A DNA stretch of 64,000 nucleotides from positions 248,001-312,000 of the forward strand of contig CAWDDG010000007.1 in the NCBI GenBank assembly GCA_963801065.1. Reading direction: 5' to 3'. Numbering within the stretch: position 1 is the stretch's first letter; each line of letters starts with the position of its first letter. Origin of the DNA: CAWDDG01 sp963801065 (lineage in GTDB: Bacteria > Actinomycetota > Actinomycetes > Jiangellales > Jiangellaceae). The notes below the pieces were generated by a model that was not told where the DNA came from, ran no database searches, and worked only from the letters and a program-made list of their open reading frames with translations. Shown here one piece after another: positions 1-8,664 of this stretch. The translations under genes were made by a program, and so were the position numbers.

Positions 1-659
1 GCGCGACCGGCCTGACCGTGGTCGTCGAGAACGACGCCAACGCCGCCGCCTGGGGCGAGTTCCGCTACGGGGCGGCCGAGGACGTCGACGACATGATCTG
101 TGTGACCGTGGGCACCGGGATCGGCGGCGGCCTCGTGCTCGCCGGCTCGATCTACCGGGGCGCTCACGGTGTGGGCGCTGAGCTCGGCCACATGCGGGTC
201 GTCCCGGACGGGCACCTGTGCGGGTGCGGGAACCGGGGCTGTCTCGAGCAGTACGCCAGCGGTTCCGCCCTGGTTCGCGAGGCCCGGGCTCTGGCATCGT
301 CGCGGTCGGTGTTCGCAGCCCGGCTGCTCGAGCTGTCCGGTGGCGACCCCGGCGCCATCACCGGCCCGATGGTCACCGGTGCGGCCCACGAGGGGGACGA
401 ACCTTCCCGGGAACTCCTCGCCGATCTCGGCCGGTGGCTCGGCGAGGGCCTGGCATCGTTCGCGGCCCTGCTCGACCCCGCGGTGTTCGTCATCGGTGGC
501 GGTGTCTCCGAGGCCGGCGATCTGCTGCTGTCGCCGGCGACCGCGGCGTTCCGGCGCAACCTGACCGGGCGCGGCCACCGGCCGGAGGCCGAGATCCGGA
601 TCGCGACGTTGGGCAACGACGCGGGCATCGTCGGCGCCGCCGACCTCGCCCGCCTCTGA
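1..659 (+). CDS. glkA: ROK-family glucokinase, C-terminal part (5' end outside window)
   Basis: The reading frame is already open at base 3 and ends at the TGA at 657-659, so this is the last ~218 residues of a longer protein. It shows the ROK sugar-kinase pattern: E-N-D-A-N near the start (the aspartate is the usual catalytic base), a glycine-rich V-G-T-G-I-G-G-G phosphate loop, the E-L-G-H-M segment with the sugar- and zinc-contacting histidine, and the C-G-C-G-N-R-G-C zinc-binding cluster. Members of this actinobacterial group phosphorylate glucose with ATP or polyphosphate and can take part in carbon repression. The ROK assignment is firm; glucose as the substrate is inferred from the family and from the plsC/aroG/pknL neighbourhood. 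Confidence 0.9.
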   Translation, partial: ATGLTVVVENDANAAAWGEFRYGAAEDVDDMICVTVGTGIGGGLVLAGSIYRGAHGVGAELGHMRVVPDGHLCGCGNRGCLEQYASGSALVREARALASSRSVFAARLLELSGGDPGAITGPMVTGAAHEGDEPSRELLADLGRWLGEGLASFAALLDPAVFVIGGGVSEAGDLLLSPATAAFRRNLTGRGHRPEAEIRIATLGNDAGIVGAADLARL

Positions 660-744
660 GCGGCCTCCTTGTCCGTGCACACGCCGGCCAGCGCGCACGG
701 GCAACGCCGGTCATGATTCCGGCGAAGGGTGCACCGCTGCGCCA

Positions 745-750
745 TAGGCT
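745..750 (+). promoter_or_regulatory. -10 hexamer (TAGGCT) of a probable leaderless transcript
   Basis: TAGGCT lies 8 bases before the GTG at 759. No Shine-Dalgarno-like sequence sits between them, so transcription should begin at or beside the start codon. Confidence 0.5.
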
Positions 751-758
751 TGGGCGCC

Positions 759-1439
759 GTGGTGGGCCTGCGGATCGTCAGTTACAACATCCGGGGACTC
801 CGCGACGACCGCAGCGCCGTGATCCGGGTGCTGCGGGGGTTGGACCCCGACGTGGTGTGCATCCAGGAGGCGCCACGGCTTCTGCGTTGGCGTTCGAGGT
901 GCGCAGCGTTGGCGCGCGAGTCCGGCCTGCTCTATGCCGGCGGTGGTCGCCGGACCGGTGGCACGGTGATGCTCGCATCGCTACGAGTCGACGTGCGCAG
1001 CACGATCGAGTACCAGTTCAGCCATACACCCAACCTGCACAGGCGCGGAGCGGTCGCCGCCCGTGTGCACCGGGCCGGGGTCTCGCTCGTCGTGGCCAGC
1101 ATCCACCTGGGCCTCGATGCGGACGAACGGGTCCGGCACCGCTCGGAGCTCGTCGGCCTTGTCGACCGCTTCGCGTCCGACGTGGCCGTGCTTGCGGGAG
1201 ACGTCAACGAGCGTCCGGACCAGCCGACCTGGCTGGCGCTCGCAGCCGAGTTCGTCGATGTCGGGGCCCGCGACGACACCCCGACGTTTTCGACGCAGGA
1301 TCCGCGGCGTCGCATCGACGGCGTGTTCGTACGGGGCCCGGTGCGGGCCACGTCGTACCGGGTCGTCGAGGACCCTGACGTCCTGGTCGCTAGCGACCAT
1401 CGCCCCGTCGTGGTCGACCTCTCACTTGACCCACCCTGA
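759..1439 (+). CDS. Endonuclease/exonuclease/phosphatase-fold protein
   Basis: About 226 residues. The start (R-I-V-S-Y-N-I-R-G-L), the Q-E-A-P metal-binding glutamate, the G-D-V-N-E block near residue 155 and the terminal S-D-H-R-P-V-V motif are the ordered metal and catalytic motifs of the EEP superfamily (ExoIII/DNase I/inositol-phosphatase fold). No signal peptide or membrane segment is seen. The substrate could be DNA or a phosphoester; this subfamily cannot be resolved by eye. Start 759 is preferred over the upstream GTG at 729 because a -10 box ends 8 bases before it; GTG 762 is equally possible. The gene converges on the LOR/SDH gene, with an 80-base palindromic repeat between them. 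Confidence 0.8.
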   Translation: MVGLRIVSYNIRGLRDDRSAVIRVLRGLDPDVVCIQEAPRLLRWRSRCAALARESGLLYAGGGRRTGGTVMLASLRVDVRSTIEYQFSHTPNLHRRGAVAARVHRAGVSLVVASIHLGLDADERVRHRSELVGLVDRFASDVAVLAGDVNERPDQPTWLALAAEFVDVGARDDTPTFSTQDPRRRIDGVFVRGPVRATSYRVVEDPDVLVASDHRPVVVDLSLDPP

Positions 1440-1443
1440 GATT

Positions 1444-1523
1444 GATCACGTTAAGTGGGCCTGTGGGTCCGTTACCAGGTCTCGGCACCTGGTAACGGCC
1501 TAAGACGCCCACTTAACGTGATC
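1444..1523. repeat. 80-bp palindromic dispersed repeat, copy 1
   Basis: Outer 17-base arms GATCACGTTAAGTGGGC and GCCCACTTAACGTGATC are perfect reverse complements. An inner 12-base stem CCGTTACCAGGT/ACCTGGTAACGG closes on the six-base loop CTCGGC. The two stems are separated by unpaired 8-base segments. GATT flanks the element on both sides, which could be a 4-base target duplication. The unit is repeated in inverted orientation at 25127-25206 with one mismatch in 80. Here it lies between two convergent genes, where it could also act as a bidirectional terminator. Confidence 0.9.
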
Positions 1524-1536
1524 GATTGGGAGGCGG

Positions 1537-2775
1537 TCAGGCGCGGTAGGCCGGGACGAGCTCGAGGGCGAGCTGCTCGAGGAAGAGGCCGACGTCGGTG
1601 ACGATGCCCCGCGCCTGGGCCGAGCCGCGATCCGCGAGCTTGGTGACCGTGGCTGGATTGATGTCGACGCAGACCAGGGGGATCGAGGCAGGCATGATGT
1701 TGCCCGTCGCCACCGAGTGCAGCATGGTAGCGACCATGATCGCGAAGCCGACGTCGTGCAGTTCGGCCCGCATCGCCCGCTGGCCCTGGACGACGTCGGT
1801 GTAGACGTCGGGCAGGGGTCCGTCGTCTCGCACCGAGCCGACCAGCACGAATGCCTTGTCGTGCGCGACGAGCGCATGCATCACGCCGCCCGTGAGCACG
1901 CCCTGCTCGACGGCTGCGCTGATGGACCCACAGCCGCGAATGCGGTTGATCGCGCGAATGTGGTGCTCGTGCCCGTGCTCGACGCCGCGCCCTTGGGCCA
2001 GGTCAACGCCGAGTGACGTGCCATATATGGCCCACTCGATGTCGTGGGTGGCGATCGCGTTGCCCCCGAACAGGACGTCGACATAACCGGCCCGGACGAG
2101 CGCCACCATGGCCGGCGCTGCACCCGTGTGGACGACGGCAGGTCCGGCGACCCACAGGATCCGCTGACCGGCCTGCTTGACGGCGCGCATCTGCTCCGCC
2201 ATCTGCCGCACGAGAAGCGCCTGAGGCTTCTCGGACGAGACCTCCGAGTTCATGAACTCGAAGGCCCGGTCGCCGGCTTCGGGCCGCGGAACCCTGCGCA
2301 CGCGCACACCCCCGGCTCCGCACACGATCCGCTGGCCGGCCCGGACCTCGCTGACAGGTATGGTCCGGACCCGGGTGCGACCACCTTCGTCCCAGACCAG
2401 GAGACCGCAGTCCATCTCGGGCTGCTCGACGTCGACCCAATCGCCGCCGATCCGCACCACGGTGTCGAGGTTCGTCGTGGAGTAGAAGTCATCGGGGAAG
2501 ACGCCGTCGCGTTCGACCTCGCGGACCAGCGCCTCGCCAGGGTCGACCAGGTTGGCACCGTGCGTCTGCAGGCGCATGAGAAGCCGCGCCAGCGCCTGCC
2601 CGTCCTCGGCCGACACGGTGATCTTGGCGTATGACTCGTCGTCGGACTGATGCCCGACGTCGAACCGGTCGATCGTGAAGTCGCCGCCGTACTCACCGAT
2701 GTCGCCGAGGATTCTGGACAAGAGCCCGGAGTCGACCAGGTGTCCGGTCAGCTCGACGGTTTCGCTGACCTGCAT
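1537..2775 (-). CDS. LOR/SDH-domain protein, archaeal-type ornithine cyclodeaminase family (TIGR00300-like)
   Basis: 412 residues, close to the usual length of this family. The N-terminal ~180 residues (E-T-V-E-L-T-G-H-L-V-D-S-G-L onward) match the LOR/SDH domain. The C-terminal half has Rossmann-like glycine-rich stretches (G-G-N-A-I-A-T-H-D-I-E and L-T-G-G-V-M-H-A-L). The archaeal member of the family deaminates and cyclises ornithine to proline with NAD, and the cyanobacterial relatives with an extra domain degrade arginine. Assignment to the family is good; the reaction in this organism is inferred. There are no arginine or proline genes beside it. The gene is transcribed away from a short membrane-protein gene and ends just before the palindromic repeat. 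Confidence 0.75.
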   Translation of the reverse strand: MQVSETVELTGHLVDSGLLSRILGDIGEYGGDFTIDRFDVGHQSDDESYAKITVSAEDGQALARLLMRLQTHGANLVDPGEALVREVERDGVFPDDFYSTTNLDTVVRIGGDWVDVEQPEMDCGLLVWDEGGRTRVRTIPVSEVRAGQRIVCGAGGVRVRRVPRPEAGDRAFEFMNSEVSSEKPQALLVRQMAEQMRAVKQAGQRILWVAGPAVVHTGAAPAMVALVRAGYVDVLFGGNAIATHDIEWAIYGTSLGVDLAQGRGVEHGHEHHIRAINRIRGCGSISAAVEQGVLTGGVMHALVAHDKAFVLVGSVRDDGPLPDVYTDVVQGQRAMRAELHDVGFAIMVATMLHSVATGNIMPASIPLVCVDINPATVTKLADRGSAQARGIVTDVGLFLEQLALELVPAYRA

Positions 2776-2796
2776 CCTGCCTCCCGTGCCCGGTTG

Positions 2797-3212
2797 TCAG
2801 ACAACCGCGCCATCGTCGGGATCGTAGGGGTTGCGCCCGCGCATCCGCGCGATCAGCGTGACGAACCCTCCGACGAACGCCCCGACCCCCAGCCCGGTCA
2901 CCACTGATGGCAGTTTCCAGCCGAGCGCCACGGCGAGCACGAGGAACACGGGCGCCCCGAGAACTGCGGCCCAGGCCAACCGGGACACGACATCGCCGCG
3001 GGGTAGCGGGGAGGAGGAGGCGGGACGAAATGGTCGTCGTCGGCTGCCGCGGGTACCACCTCGGCCGGGGGCCGGGCGGTACCGACCGTGCCGTCGTCGC
3101 GACCGTCCGCCTCGACGTCCTCGGCCGCCGGCCAGCGTGCTTCGTCGTCGTCGGGAGAGGCGTGGAAGGTCTCGACCAGGTCCGCCCAGACCTGCTCGTC
3201 GTCGCGCGACAT
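2797..3212 (-). pseudogene. Small acidic/proline-rich protein with two membrane segments, split by a frameshift
   Basis: The N-terminal half starts at ATG 3212, just downstream of the hydrolase stop, and reads M-S-R-D-D-E-Q-V-W-A followed by an acidic stretch and F-V-P-P-P-P-P. The C-terminal half is in another frame: D-V-V-S-R-L-A-W-A-A-V-L, two hydrophobic helices, then R-G-R-N-P-Y-D-P-D-D-G-A-V-V. Both halves together look like one small actinobacterial membrane protein of ~138 residues. The 416-base span is one base short of a whole number of codons. The frame changes in the C/T-rich run at about 3001-3021, so one base is missing there, either by mutation or by sequence error. The function is unknown. 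Confidence 0.65.
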
Positions 3213-3214
3213 CG

Positions 3215-3979
3215 CTACCCGCCGTCCCGCGTCGCCGGGGAAAGGCGGCGGACCAGGTCCAGCGAGCCCGCGAAGATGGTCTCGGCATCGTGGTCGAGGG
3301 TGGCGACGTGGTAGCTGTCGCGGATGGCGACGACCGTGACGTCTGTCGAGGACACGCCGGCCCGGATGAGAGCCAGGCTCTTCGCGTCGACCACGTGGTC
3401 CTGGTCGCTGCGGAAGATCAGCAGGGGCTGGGTCACGCGCGGCAGATCGGCCACGACGATCTTCCAGAGCTGCGTGAGCGAATGCAGAGCCCGAAGCGGG
3501 TTGCGGTCGTAGGCGATCTCGTCCTGTCCTGGCTTGGCGATGTCGCCCGACAGCGCGCTCAGTGAGGGCACCACCCGGTGCAGCAGCGGAAGGGCACGCA
3601 GCCTCTTGTCATCGCTGGCGATCGCCGGGTTGACGAGCACCAGGCCGCTGACTGCCTCGCCGTGGTCCTGCGCCAGCCGAAGCGCCAGACATCCGCCCAT
3701 CGACAGCCCGCCCACGAACACCTGGTCGCATCGGTCCGCGAGGCCGAGCAACGCGCGCTCGACGGCCGCGTACCAGTCCGGCCAACGCGTGGTGTTGAGC
3801 TCTTGCCACGTCGTCCCATGCCCGGGGAGGAGCGGCACCTCGACGGTGAGTCCGGCAGCGGCCAGGTACGCGGCCCAGGGTCGCAGCGACGCCGGAGAGC
3901 CGGTCAACCCGTGGCACAGCAGCGCGCCGGTCGCGCCGCCGTCGTGGCGGTACGGCTCGGCTCCCGGGACTGTTCGCAC
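3215..3979 (-). CDS. Alpha/beta hydrolase, carboxylesterase/monoacylglycerol-lipase type
   Basis: 254 residues. The nucleophile elbow G-G-L-S-M-G-G (residues ~93-99), the acid in S-D-Q-D-H-V-V-D and the histidine in D-S-Y-H-V-A-T-L-D complete the triad, and the H-G-L-T-G-S-P oxyanion segment is at ~24. This is the pattern of thermostable esterases and monoglyceride lipases, which cleave short or medium acyl esters in the cytoplasm. A clear AGGAGG precedes GTG 3979. It sits back to back with plsC, so a role in lipid turnover is plausible but not shown. The adjoining downstream gene starts 3 bases after its stop. Confidence 0.85.
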   Translation of the reverse strand: MRTVPGAEPYRHDGGATGALLCHGLTGSPASLRPWAAYLAAAGLTVEVPLLPGHGTTWQELNTTRWPDWYAAVERALLGLADRCDQVFVGGLSMGGCLALRLAQDHGEAVSGLVLVNPAIASDDKRLRALPLLHRVVPSLSALSGDIAKPGQDEIAYDRNPLRALHSLTQLWKIVVADLPRVTQPLLIFRSDQDHVVDAKSLALIRAGVSSTDVTVVAIRDSYHVATLDHDAETIFAGSLDLVRRLSPATRDGG

Positions 3980-4061
3980 CGCGGCCTCCTGCTCGGATCC
4001 AGGGTCCTCAGCGGCATCGTCGCACGCCGCGCGGTCGGCTGGGCGCCCGGTCGCCGTCGAG

Positions 4062-4067
4062 TAGTGT
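4062..4067 (+). promoter_or_regulatory. -10 hexamer (TAGTGT), leaderless plsC promoter
   Basis: TAGTGT ends 6 bases before GTG 4074. This puts the expected transcription start on the start codon; no ribosome-binding site is visible. Confidence 0.6.
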
Positions 4068-4073
4068 TCGGCC

Positions 4074-4781
4074 GTGTTCTACTGGTTCCTCAAGCGGGTG
4101 ATCCTCGGCCCCATATTGCGGTTGGTGTACCGGCCGTGGGCCGAGGGCCTCGAGCACGTTCCCGCCGAGGGGCCGGCCATCGTCGCAAGCAACCACCTGT
4201 CCTTCTCCGACTCGCTGTTCATGCCGCTCGTCGTACCACGTCGGGTCACCTTTCTCGCCAAGATCGACTACTTCACCGAACCCGGCATCAAGGGCTGGTT
4301 CAAGCGCGTTTTCTTCCGGGGCATCGGCCAGGTGCCGATCGACCGCGCGGGCGGCAAGGCCAGCGAGGGCGCGATCAGCGCAGGGCTGAAGGTCCTCCGC
4401 CGTGGCGACCTGCTGGGCATCTACCCGGAGGGCACCAGGTCGCCGGACGGTCGCCTCTACCGCGGCAAGACCGGCGTCGCCCGGATGGCGCTGGAGGCGA
4501 AGGTTCCGGTGATCCCGGTCGCGATGATCGACACCGACAAGATGCAGCCACCTGGACGCGTCATCCCCAAGGTCATGAGGCCGGGCGTGCGATTCGGCAA
4601 ACCGCTGGACTTCAGCAGGTATGACGGCATGGAGGGCGACCGCTATGTCCTCCGTTCGGTCACCGACGAGATCGTGTACGCACTGATGGGGCTGTCCGGT
4701 CAGGAATATGTCGACATCTATGCCCAACGGGCCAAGGCCGAGATCGCCGCCAAGAGGAAGAAGGAGAAGGGCGCTCACTAG
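4074..4781 (+). CDS. plsC: 1-acyl-sn-glycerol-3-phosphate acyltransferase
   Basis: 235 residues with the PlsC acyltransferase motifs in order. Motif I is N-H-L-S-F-S-D-S (the catalytic H-x4-D). The phosphate-binding loop is Y-P-E-G-T-R-S-P-D-G. A third block, V-P-V-I-P-V-A, follows. The N-terminus is a short hydrophobic/amphipathic segment that would associate with the membrane. The enzyme makes phosphatidic acid from lysophosphatidate and acyl-CoA or acyl-ACP. The lysine-rich tail (K-R-K-K-E-K) is typical of actinobacterial members. The gene appears leaderless and is followed by a convergent phosphofructokinase gene 27 bases later. Confidence 0.9.
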   Translation: MFYWFLKRVILGPILRLVYRPWAEGLEHVPAEGPAIVASNHLSFSDSLFMPLVVPRRVTFLAKIDYFTEPGIKGWFKRVFFRGIGQVPIDRAGGKASEGAISAGLKVLRRGDLLGIYPEGTRSPDGRLYRGKTGVARMALEAKVPVIPVAMIDTDKMQPPGRVIPKVMRPGVRFGKPLDFSRYDGMEGDRYVLRSVTDEIVYALMGLSGQEYVDIYAQRAKAEIAAKRKKEKGAH

Positions 4782-4808
4782 CTGGCGGCGCTAGTAGCCG
4801 CCCGTGGA

Positions 4809-6023
4809 TCATCCGCGCTCCGGGACCGGCTGGCCGATGTCGCCGAGCAGGTCGGTGAACCACGCAGTGGTCGGGTCGAAGCGCTTCCCGCCCTTGATGC
4901 GGTCGAACTCGATCGCCCGCAGCTGCCCCTCGTGGTCCTCGTCGTGGCCGACGACGCCGCCCTCGTGACGCAGCGCGCAGTCGACGGCGAAATCGGTGGT
5001 GCTCTTGATCAGGCTCAGGTCCTCGGCGTTCGCAGCGGCCGACCGGCTGAAGTAGCCGCTCTTCTGGACCATGACCTTCTCGGCCCCGAGCCGGGTCGCG
5101 AACTGCCTGCCGAACCACGCGCCCGGGTTGACCTTGTCGAGCTGGACGTGGCCGAACGCGTCACGCTCGACGTCCTCGCCGGCCGCCTCCATCTCGGCGA
5201 CGATCGACTCCACCCCTGCGCCCTCTGACAGGAACAGGTTGACGCAGCCGATCTCATCCATGACCTCGCCAAGTCGCACGGCCTCGGCGTCGATGTCGAG
5301 CGTCGCCTCGGGGATGTAGACGCCGTGAACGTCCCAGCGGCGGGGGTCGAGACCGATTCCCGGGTTCCACCGCTGGTCGGCAAGCCAGGCACGGTAGGAC
5401 TGGGCGGTCGCAGCGGTCAGCCAGCCGCAGTTGCGTCCCATCACCTCGTGCACCACCAGCATCCGCGGGTTGGACGAGTGCTCCGCGACGATGTTGCGCG
5501 CGAACACCGCACCCTGCTCGGCCGCCGTCCAGGCACCCAGGCTCTGCCGCACCGGGATCACGTCGTTGTCGATCGTCTTGGGGAGCCCGACGACGGTCAG
5601 GTCGTAGCCGTGGCGTTCGAGGTAGGCCGCGAGGTCCGCAGCGGTCGTGCTGGTGTCGTCACCGCCGATCGTGTGGAGGACGTCGACGCCGTCGCGGGTG
5701 AGCTGGTCCGCCGCCACCGCGAGCGGCTCCTGCCCTTCCCCGACCAGGCCACGCTTGACCAGGTCGTCGACGTTGGTGAGCTTGACCCGGCTGTTGCCGA
5801 TCGGGCTGCCGCCGAACCGGTGCAGCAGGTGCGCGCCGGCCCTGATCTCGGGCGTGACGAGAACCGAGTGACCCGTCAGCACGCCCGCATAGCCGTCGAG
5901 GTAGGCGATCATCTCGACGTCTGGCGCGATCTCCGTGTAGCGCTCGATGAGCCCGCCCACGGCGGACGAGAGACATGGAGCGATTCCCCCGGCGGTGAGC
6001 ATCGCGACCTTGCGCACAGTCAT
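4809..6023 (-). CDS. pfp: 6-phosphofructokinase, pyrophosphate-dependent type
   Basis: 404 residues from ATG 6023, which has GAAGGG upstream. The N-terminus A-M-L-T-A-G-G-I-A-P-C-L-S-S forms the first phosphate loop. G-G-D-D-T-S-T carries the aspartate that replaces the glycine of ATP enzymes and marks PPi specificity. L-P-K-T-I-D-N-D-V is the catalytic loop with the general-base aspartate. The enzyme phosphorylates fructose 6-phosphate reversibly in glycolysis/gluconeogenesis. A TAGGGT hexamer on this strand (6064-6069) would give a leader of about 35 bases, so unlike its neighbours this gene has a leader and a ribosome-binding site. PPi use is inferred from the aspartate motif. Confidence 0.9.
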   Translation of the reverse strand: MTVRKVAMLTAGGIAPCLSSAVGGLIERYTEIAPDVEMIAYLDGYAGVLTGHSVLVTPEIRAGAHLLHRFGGSPIGNSRVKLTNVDDLVKRGLVGEGQEPLAVAADQLTRDGVDVLHTIGGDDTSTTAADLAAYLERHGYDLTVVGLPKTIDNDVIPVRQSLGAWTAAEQGAVFARNIVAEHSSNPRMLVVHEVMGRNCGWLTAATAQSYRAWLADQRWNPGIGLDPRRWDVHGVYIPEATLDIDAEAVRLGEVMDEIGCVNLFLSEGAGVESIVAEMEAAGEDVERDAFGHVQLDKVNPGAWFGRQFATRLGAEKVMVQKSGYFSRSAAANAEDLSLIKSTTDFAVDCALRHEGGVVGHDEDHEGQLRAIEFDRIKGGKRFDPTTAWFTDLLGDIGQPVPERG

Positions 6024-6148
6024 CGTCGAACCCTTCGCACACGTGCCTCGACAGGTCGCCGTTACCCTACCGAGCGCGTTGTGGCCCTCCGGCCGGCCGT
6101 GCAGCAACCGCGACGTGCCCGGCGCGTCGGCGGTCGCTGCCGAGCGCC

Positions 6149-6154
6149 TACGCT
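6149..6154 (+). promoter_or_regulatory. -10 hexamer (TACGCT), leaderless aroG promoter
   Basis: TACGCT ends 6 bases before GTG 6161, the same geometry as at plsC and metF. Confidence 0.6.
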
Positions 6155-6160
6155 TGGCCG

Positions 6161-7519
6161 GTGATCTCGACTCGCGACGCCGCGCTGTTCGACGAGCTCG
6201 CCGAGGCCGCGGGTTCACGCCCGGCGGCGCAGCAGCCGGATTGGCCGGACGCCACCGCTGTCGCCGCTGCGGTACAGGAGCTTCGGACGATGCCGCCGCT
6301 GGTCTTCGCCGGGGAGTGTGACCTGTTGCGCGAGCGACTGGCCGCGGTCTCGCGGGGCGAGGCGTTCCTTCTGCAGGGCGGAGACTGCGCGGAGACGTTC
6401 GAGGGCGTCACGGCCGACAATGTCCGCAACAAGCTCAAGACCCTGCTGCAGATGGCCGTCGTCCTCACGTACGCGGCGAGCGTCCCGGTGGTCAAGGTCG
6501 GGAGGCTGGCCGGGCAGTACGCCAAACCCCGGTCCCGCCCGAACGAGGCCCGTGGGCACACCACGCTGCCCGCCTACCGCGGCGACATGGTCAACGGCTT
6601 CGACTTCGCGGGCCCGGCCCGCACGCCGGACCCGGCGCGGATGATGCGTGCGTACCACGCCGCGGCCGCGACGCTGAACCTCACCCGGGCATTCATCGGC
6701 GGGGGGTACGCCGACCTTCGCCAGGTCAACGCGTGGAACACCGACTTCGTCCGCACCTCGCCTGCGGGCCTGCGGTACGAGCGGCTCGCCGGAGAGATCG
6801 AGAAGGCACTCTCGTTCATGCACGCCATCGGCGCGGACCCCGAGCAACTCCACACGGTCGAGCTCTACGCGAGCCACGAGGCCCTGTTGCTCGACTACGA
6901 GCGGGCGCTCACTCGAGTCGACTCGCGGACGGGGCTGGCATACGACGTGTCCGGACACCTCGTCTGGGTGGGTGAGCGGACCCGCCAGCTCGACGGCGCA
7001 CATGTGGAGTTCGCCGCCCGGATCCGCAACCCGATCGCCGTCAAGGTCGGTCCGAGTGCGTCACCGGAGGAGGTCCTGGCCCTGGCAGAGCGGCTGGACC
7101 CCGAACGCGAGCCGGGCCGGCTCACCCTGGTGACGCGGATGGGAGCCGGACGGGTCCGCGATGTGCTGCCACCCCTGATCGAGAAGGCGACGGCGAGAGG
7201 CGTGGCCGTGTCCTGGGTGTGCGACCCGATGCATGGCAACACCTACGAGGCTCCCAGCGGGCACAAGACCCGCCGCTTCGACGACGTGGTCGAGGAGGTC
7301 CGCGGCTTCTTCGACGTGCACCGCAGGCTCGGCACGATCCCTGGGGGGATCCACATCGAGTTGACCGGCGACGACGTCACGGAGTGCGTGGGCGGTGGCG
7401 ACCCGATCGCCGAGGACGGGCTGGGGGACCGGTACGAGACGGTCTGCGACCCGAGGTTGAACCGCACCCAGTCGCTGGAGCTGGCCTTCCTCGTGGCGGA
7501 GCTGCTCGAGGCTCGGTGA
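6161..7519 (+). CDS. aroG: 3-deoxy-7-phosphoheptulonate (DAHP) synthase, class II
   Basis: 452 residues, the usual length of plant/mycobacterial-type (AroA-II) DAHP synthases. Diagnostic blocks are F-L-L-Q-G-G-D-C-A-E-T-F near residue 68 (metal-binding cysteine), K-P-R-S-R-P-N-E, the G-P-S-A-S-P-E-E segment, and C-D-P-M-H-G-N-T followed by K-T-R-R-F-D-D with metal-binding histidine and active-site arginines. It condenses PEP with erythrose 4-phosphate, the first step of aromatic amino-acid biosynthesis. In mycobacteria the enzyme is allosteric and binds chorismate mutase. Leaderless GTG start. A second, unrelated DAHP synthase lies 1.1 kb downstream on the other strand. Confidence 0.95.
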   Translation: MISTRDAALFDELAEAAGSRPAAQQPDWPDATAVAAAVQELRTMPPLVFAGECDLLRERLAAVSRGEAFLLQGGDCAETFEGVTADNVRNKLKTLLQMAVVLTYAASVPVVKVGRLAGQYAKPRSRPNEARGHTTLPAYRGDMVNGFDFAGPARTPDPARMMRAYHAAAATLNLTRAFIGGGYADLRQVNAWNTDFVRTSPAGLRYERLAGEIEKALSFMHAIGADPEQLHTVELYASHEALLLDYERALTRVDSRTGLAYDVSGHLVWVGERTRQLDGAHVEFAARIRNPIAVKVGPSASPEEVLALAERLDPEREPGRLTLVTRMGAGRVRDVLPPLIEKATARGVAVSWVCDPMHGNTYEAPSGHKTRRFDDVVEEVRGFFDVHRRLGTIPGGIHIELTGDDVTECVGGGDPIAEDGLGDRYETVCDPRLNRTQSLELAFLVAELLEAR

Positions 7520-7564
7520 CAGTCGCGAGCCGGGAACGCCACAGCCCCACCCGACTCGCTCATC

Positions 7565-7570
7565 TAGGGT
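7565..7570 (+). promoter_or_regulatory. -10 hexamer (TAGGGT) upstream of threonine aldolase
   Basis: TAGGGT ends 7 bases before ATG 7578, suggesting leaderless transcription. Confidence 0.55.
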
Positions 7571-7577
7571 CGATGCC

Positions 7578-8607
7578 ATGGCGATCGACCTGCGCAGCGA
7601 CACGGTGACCCGGCCCACGCCGGCGATGCTCGCGGCGATGGCTGCGGCTGAAACCGGTGACGACGTGTACGGCGAGGACCCGACGGCGTCCGCGCTGGAA
7701 GAACGGGTCGCGGGCCTGCTGGGCCATGAGGCCGGGCTGTTCACGGTCACCGGCTCGTTGGCCAACCTGCTCGGGGTCCGCGCGCACGTCGCAGCCGGGC
7801 AGGAACTGCTCTGCGAGGCCCAGGCGCACGTGGTGAGGGCCGAGCTCGGGGCGCACGCGACGTGGCAGGGTGTGACGACGCGGACCTGGTCGCACCCGAA
7901 GGGGCATGTGGACCTCGACGCGGTCGCGGCGCTGATGGCGCCGGCCGCGGGCCCTTACCTCGTGTCGACGGCGGCGATCGCCGTCGAGAACACTCACAAC
8001 CTCGCCGGTGGAACCGTGCAGCCGCTGGCCGACCTGCGGGCACTGCGAGGCCTGGTCGACGGCACCGGAGTGCGCCTGCACCTGGACGGTGCACGGCTCT
8101 GGAACGCACACGTCGCGTCGGGCGATGCCCTCGAGGCCTACGGACGGCTCTTCGACACCGTGTCCGTCTGTCTGTCCAAGGGGCTTGGTGCGCCGGTGGG
8201 TTCCGTCCTGGTCGGGCCGGCGGAAGGGATCGCCGAGGCGCGGCAGTGGCGCAAGCGGCTCGGCGCGGGCTGGCGGCAGGCCGGTGTACTCGCCGGCGCC
8301 GGCCTGTACGCGCTCGACCATCACGTCGAACGTCTGGCCGAGGACCACCAGAACGCGAAGCTCGTCGCTGCGATCGTCGCCGATTACGGCGTGATCGGAT
8401 CCGGACGCGGTGGAGACCAACATCGTCCTGCTCGACGTCGCCCAGGCCCGTCTGGGCGCGGGCGAGCTGGTGGCGCGGGCACGCGACGAGGGTGTCCTGG
8501 TGACCGCGGTCGCCCCGACTGTCGTCCGATTGATCACACACCTCGACGTGACCGCCGACGACTGCCGCAAGGCAGGGGAGACGCTGGCGCGCCTGCTGGC
8601 GGGCTGA
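7578..8607 (+). pseudogene. ltaE: Low-specificity threonine aldolase, frameshifted near 8400
   Basis: The first ~273 residues (D-L-R-S-D-T-V-T-R-P-T start, and S-K-G-L-G-A-P-V-G-S-V with the PLP lysine) are clearly a threonine aldolase, which splits threonine to glycine and acetaldehyde. After D-Y-G-V-I the frame is lost. The expected continuation, D-P-D-A-V-E-T-N-I-V-L-L-D-V through to the stop at 8607, is in the +1 frame. The 1030-base span is one base too long, and one extra G in GATCGGATCCGG (8391-8403) explains it. With that base removed the protein would be ~342 residues, the family length. Either a recent inactivating mutation or a sequence error. Confidence 0.85.
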
Positions 8608-8664
8608 CCGTCGTTCGTCGCTCGACGGATGGCGACGACGTCGTCTCCCGGCGTTTCGCGCCGG

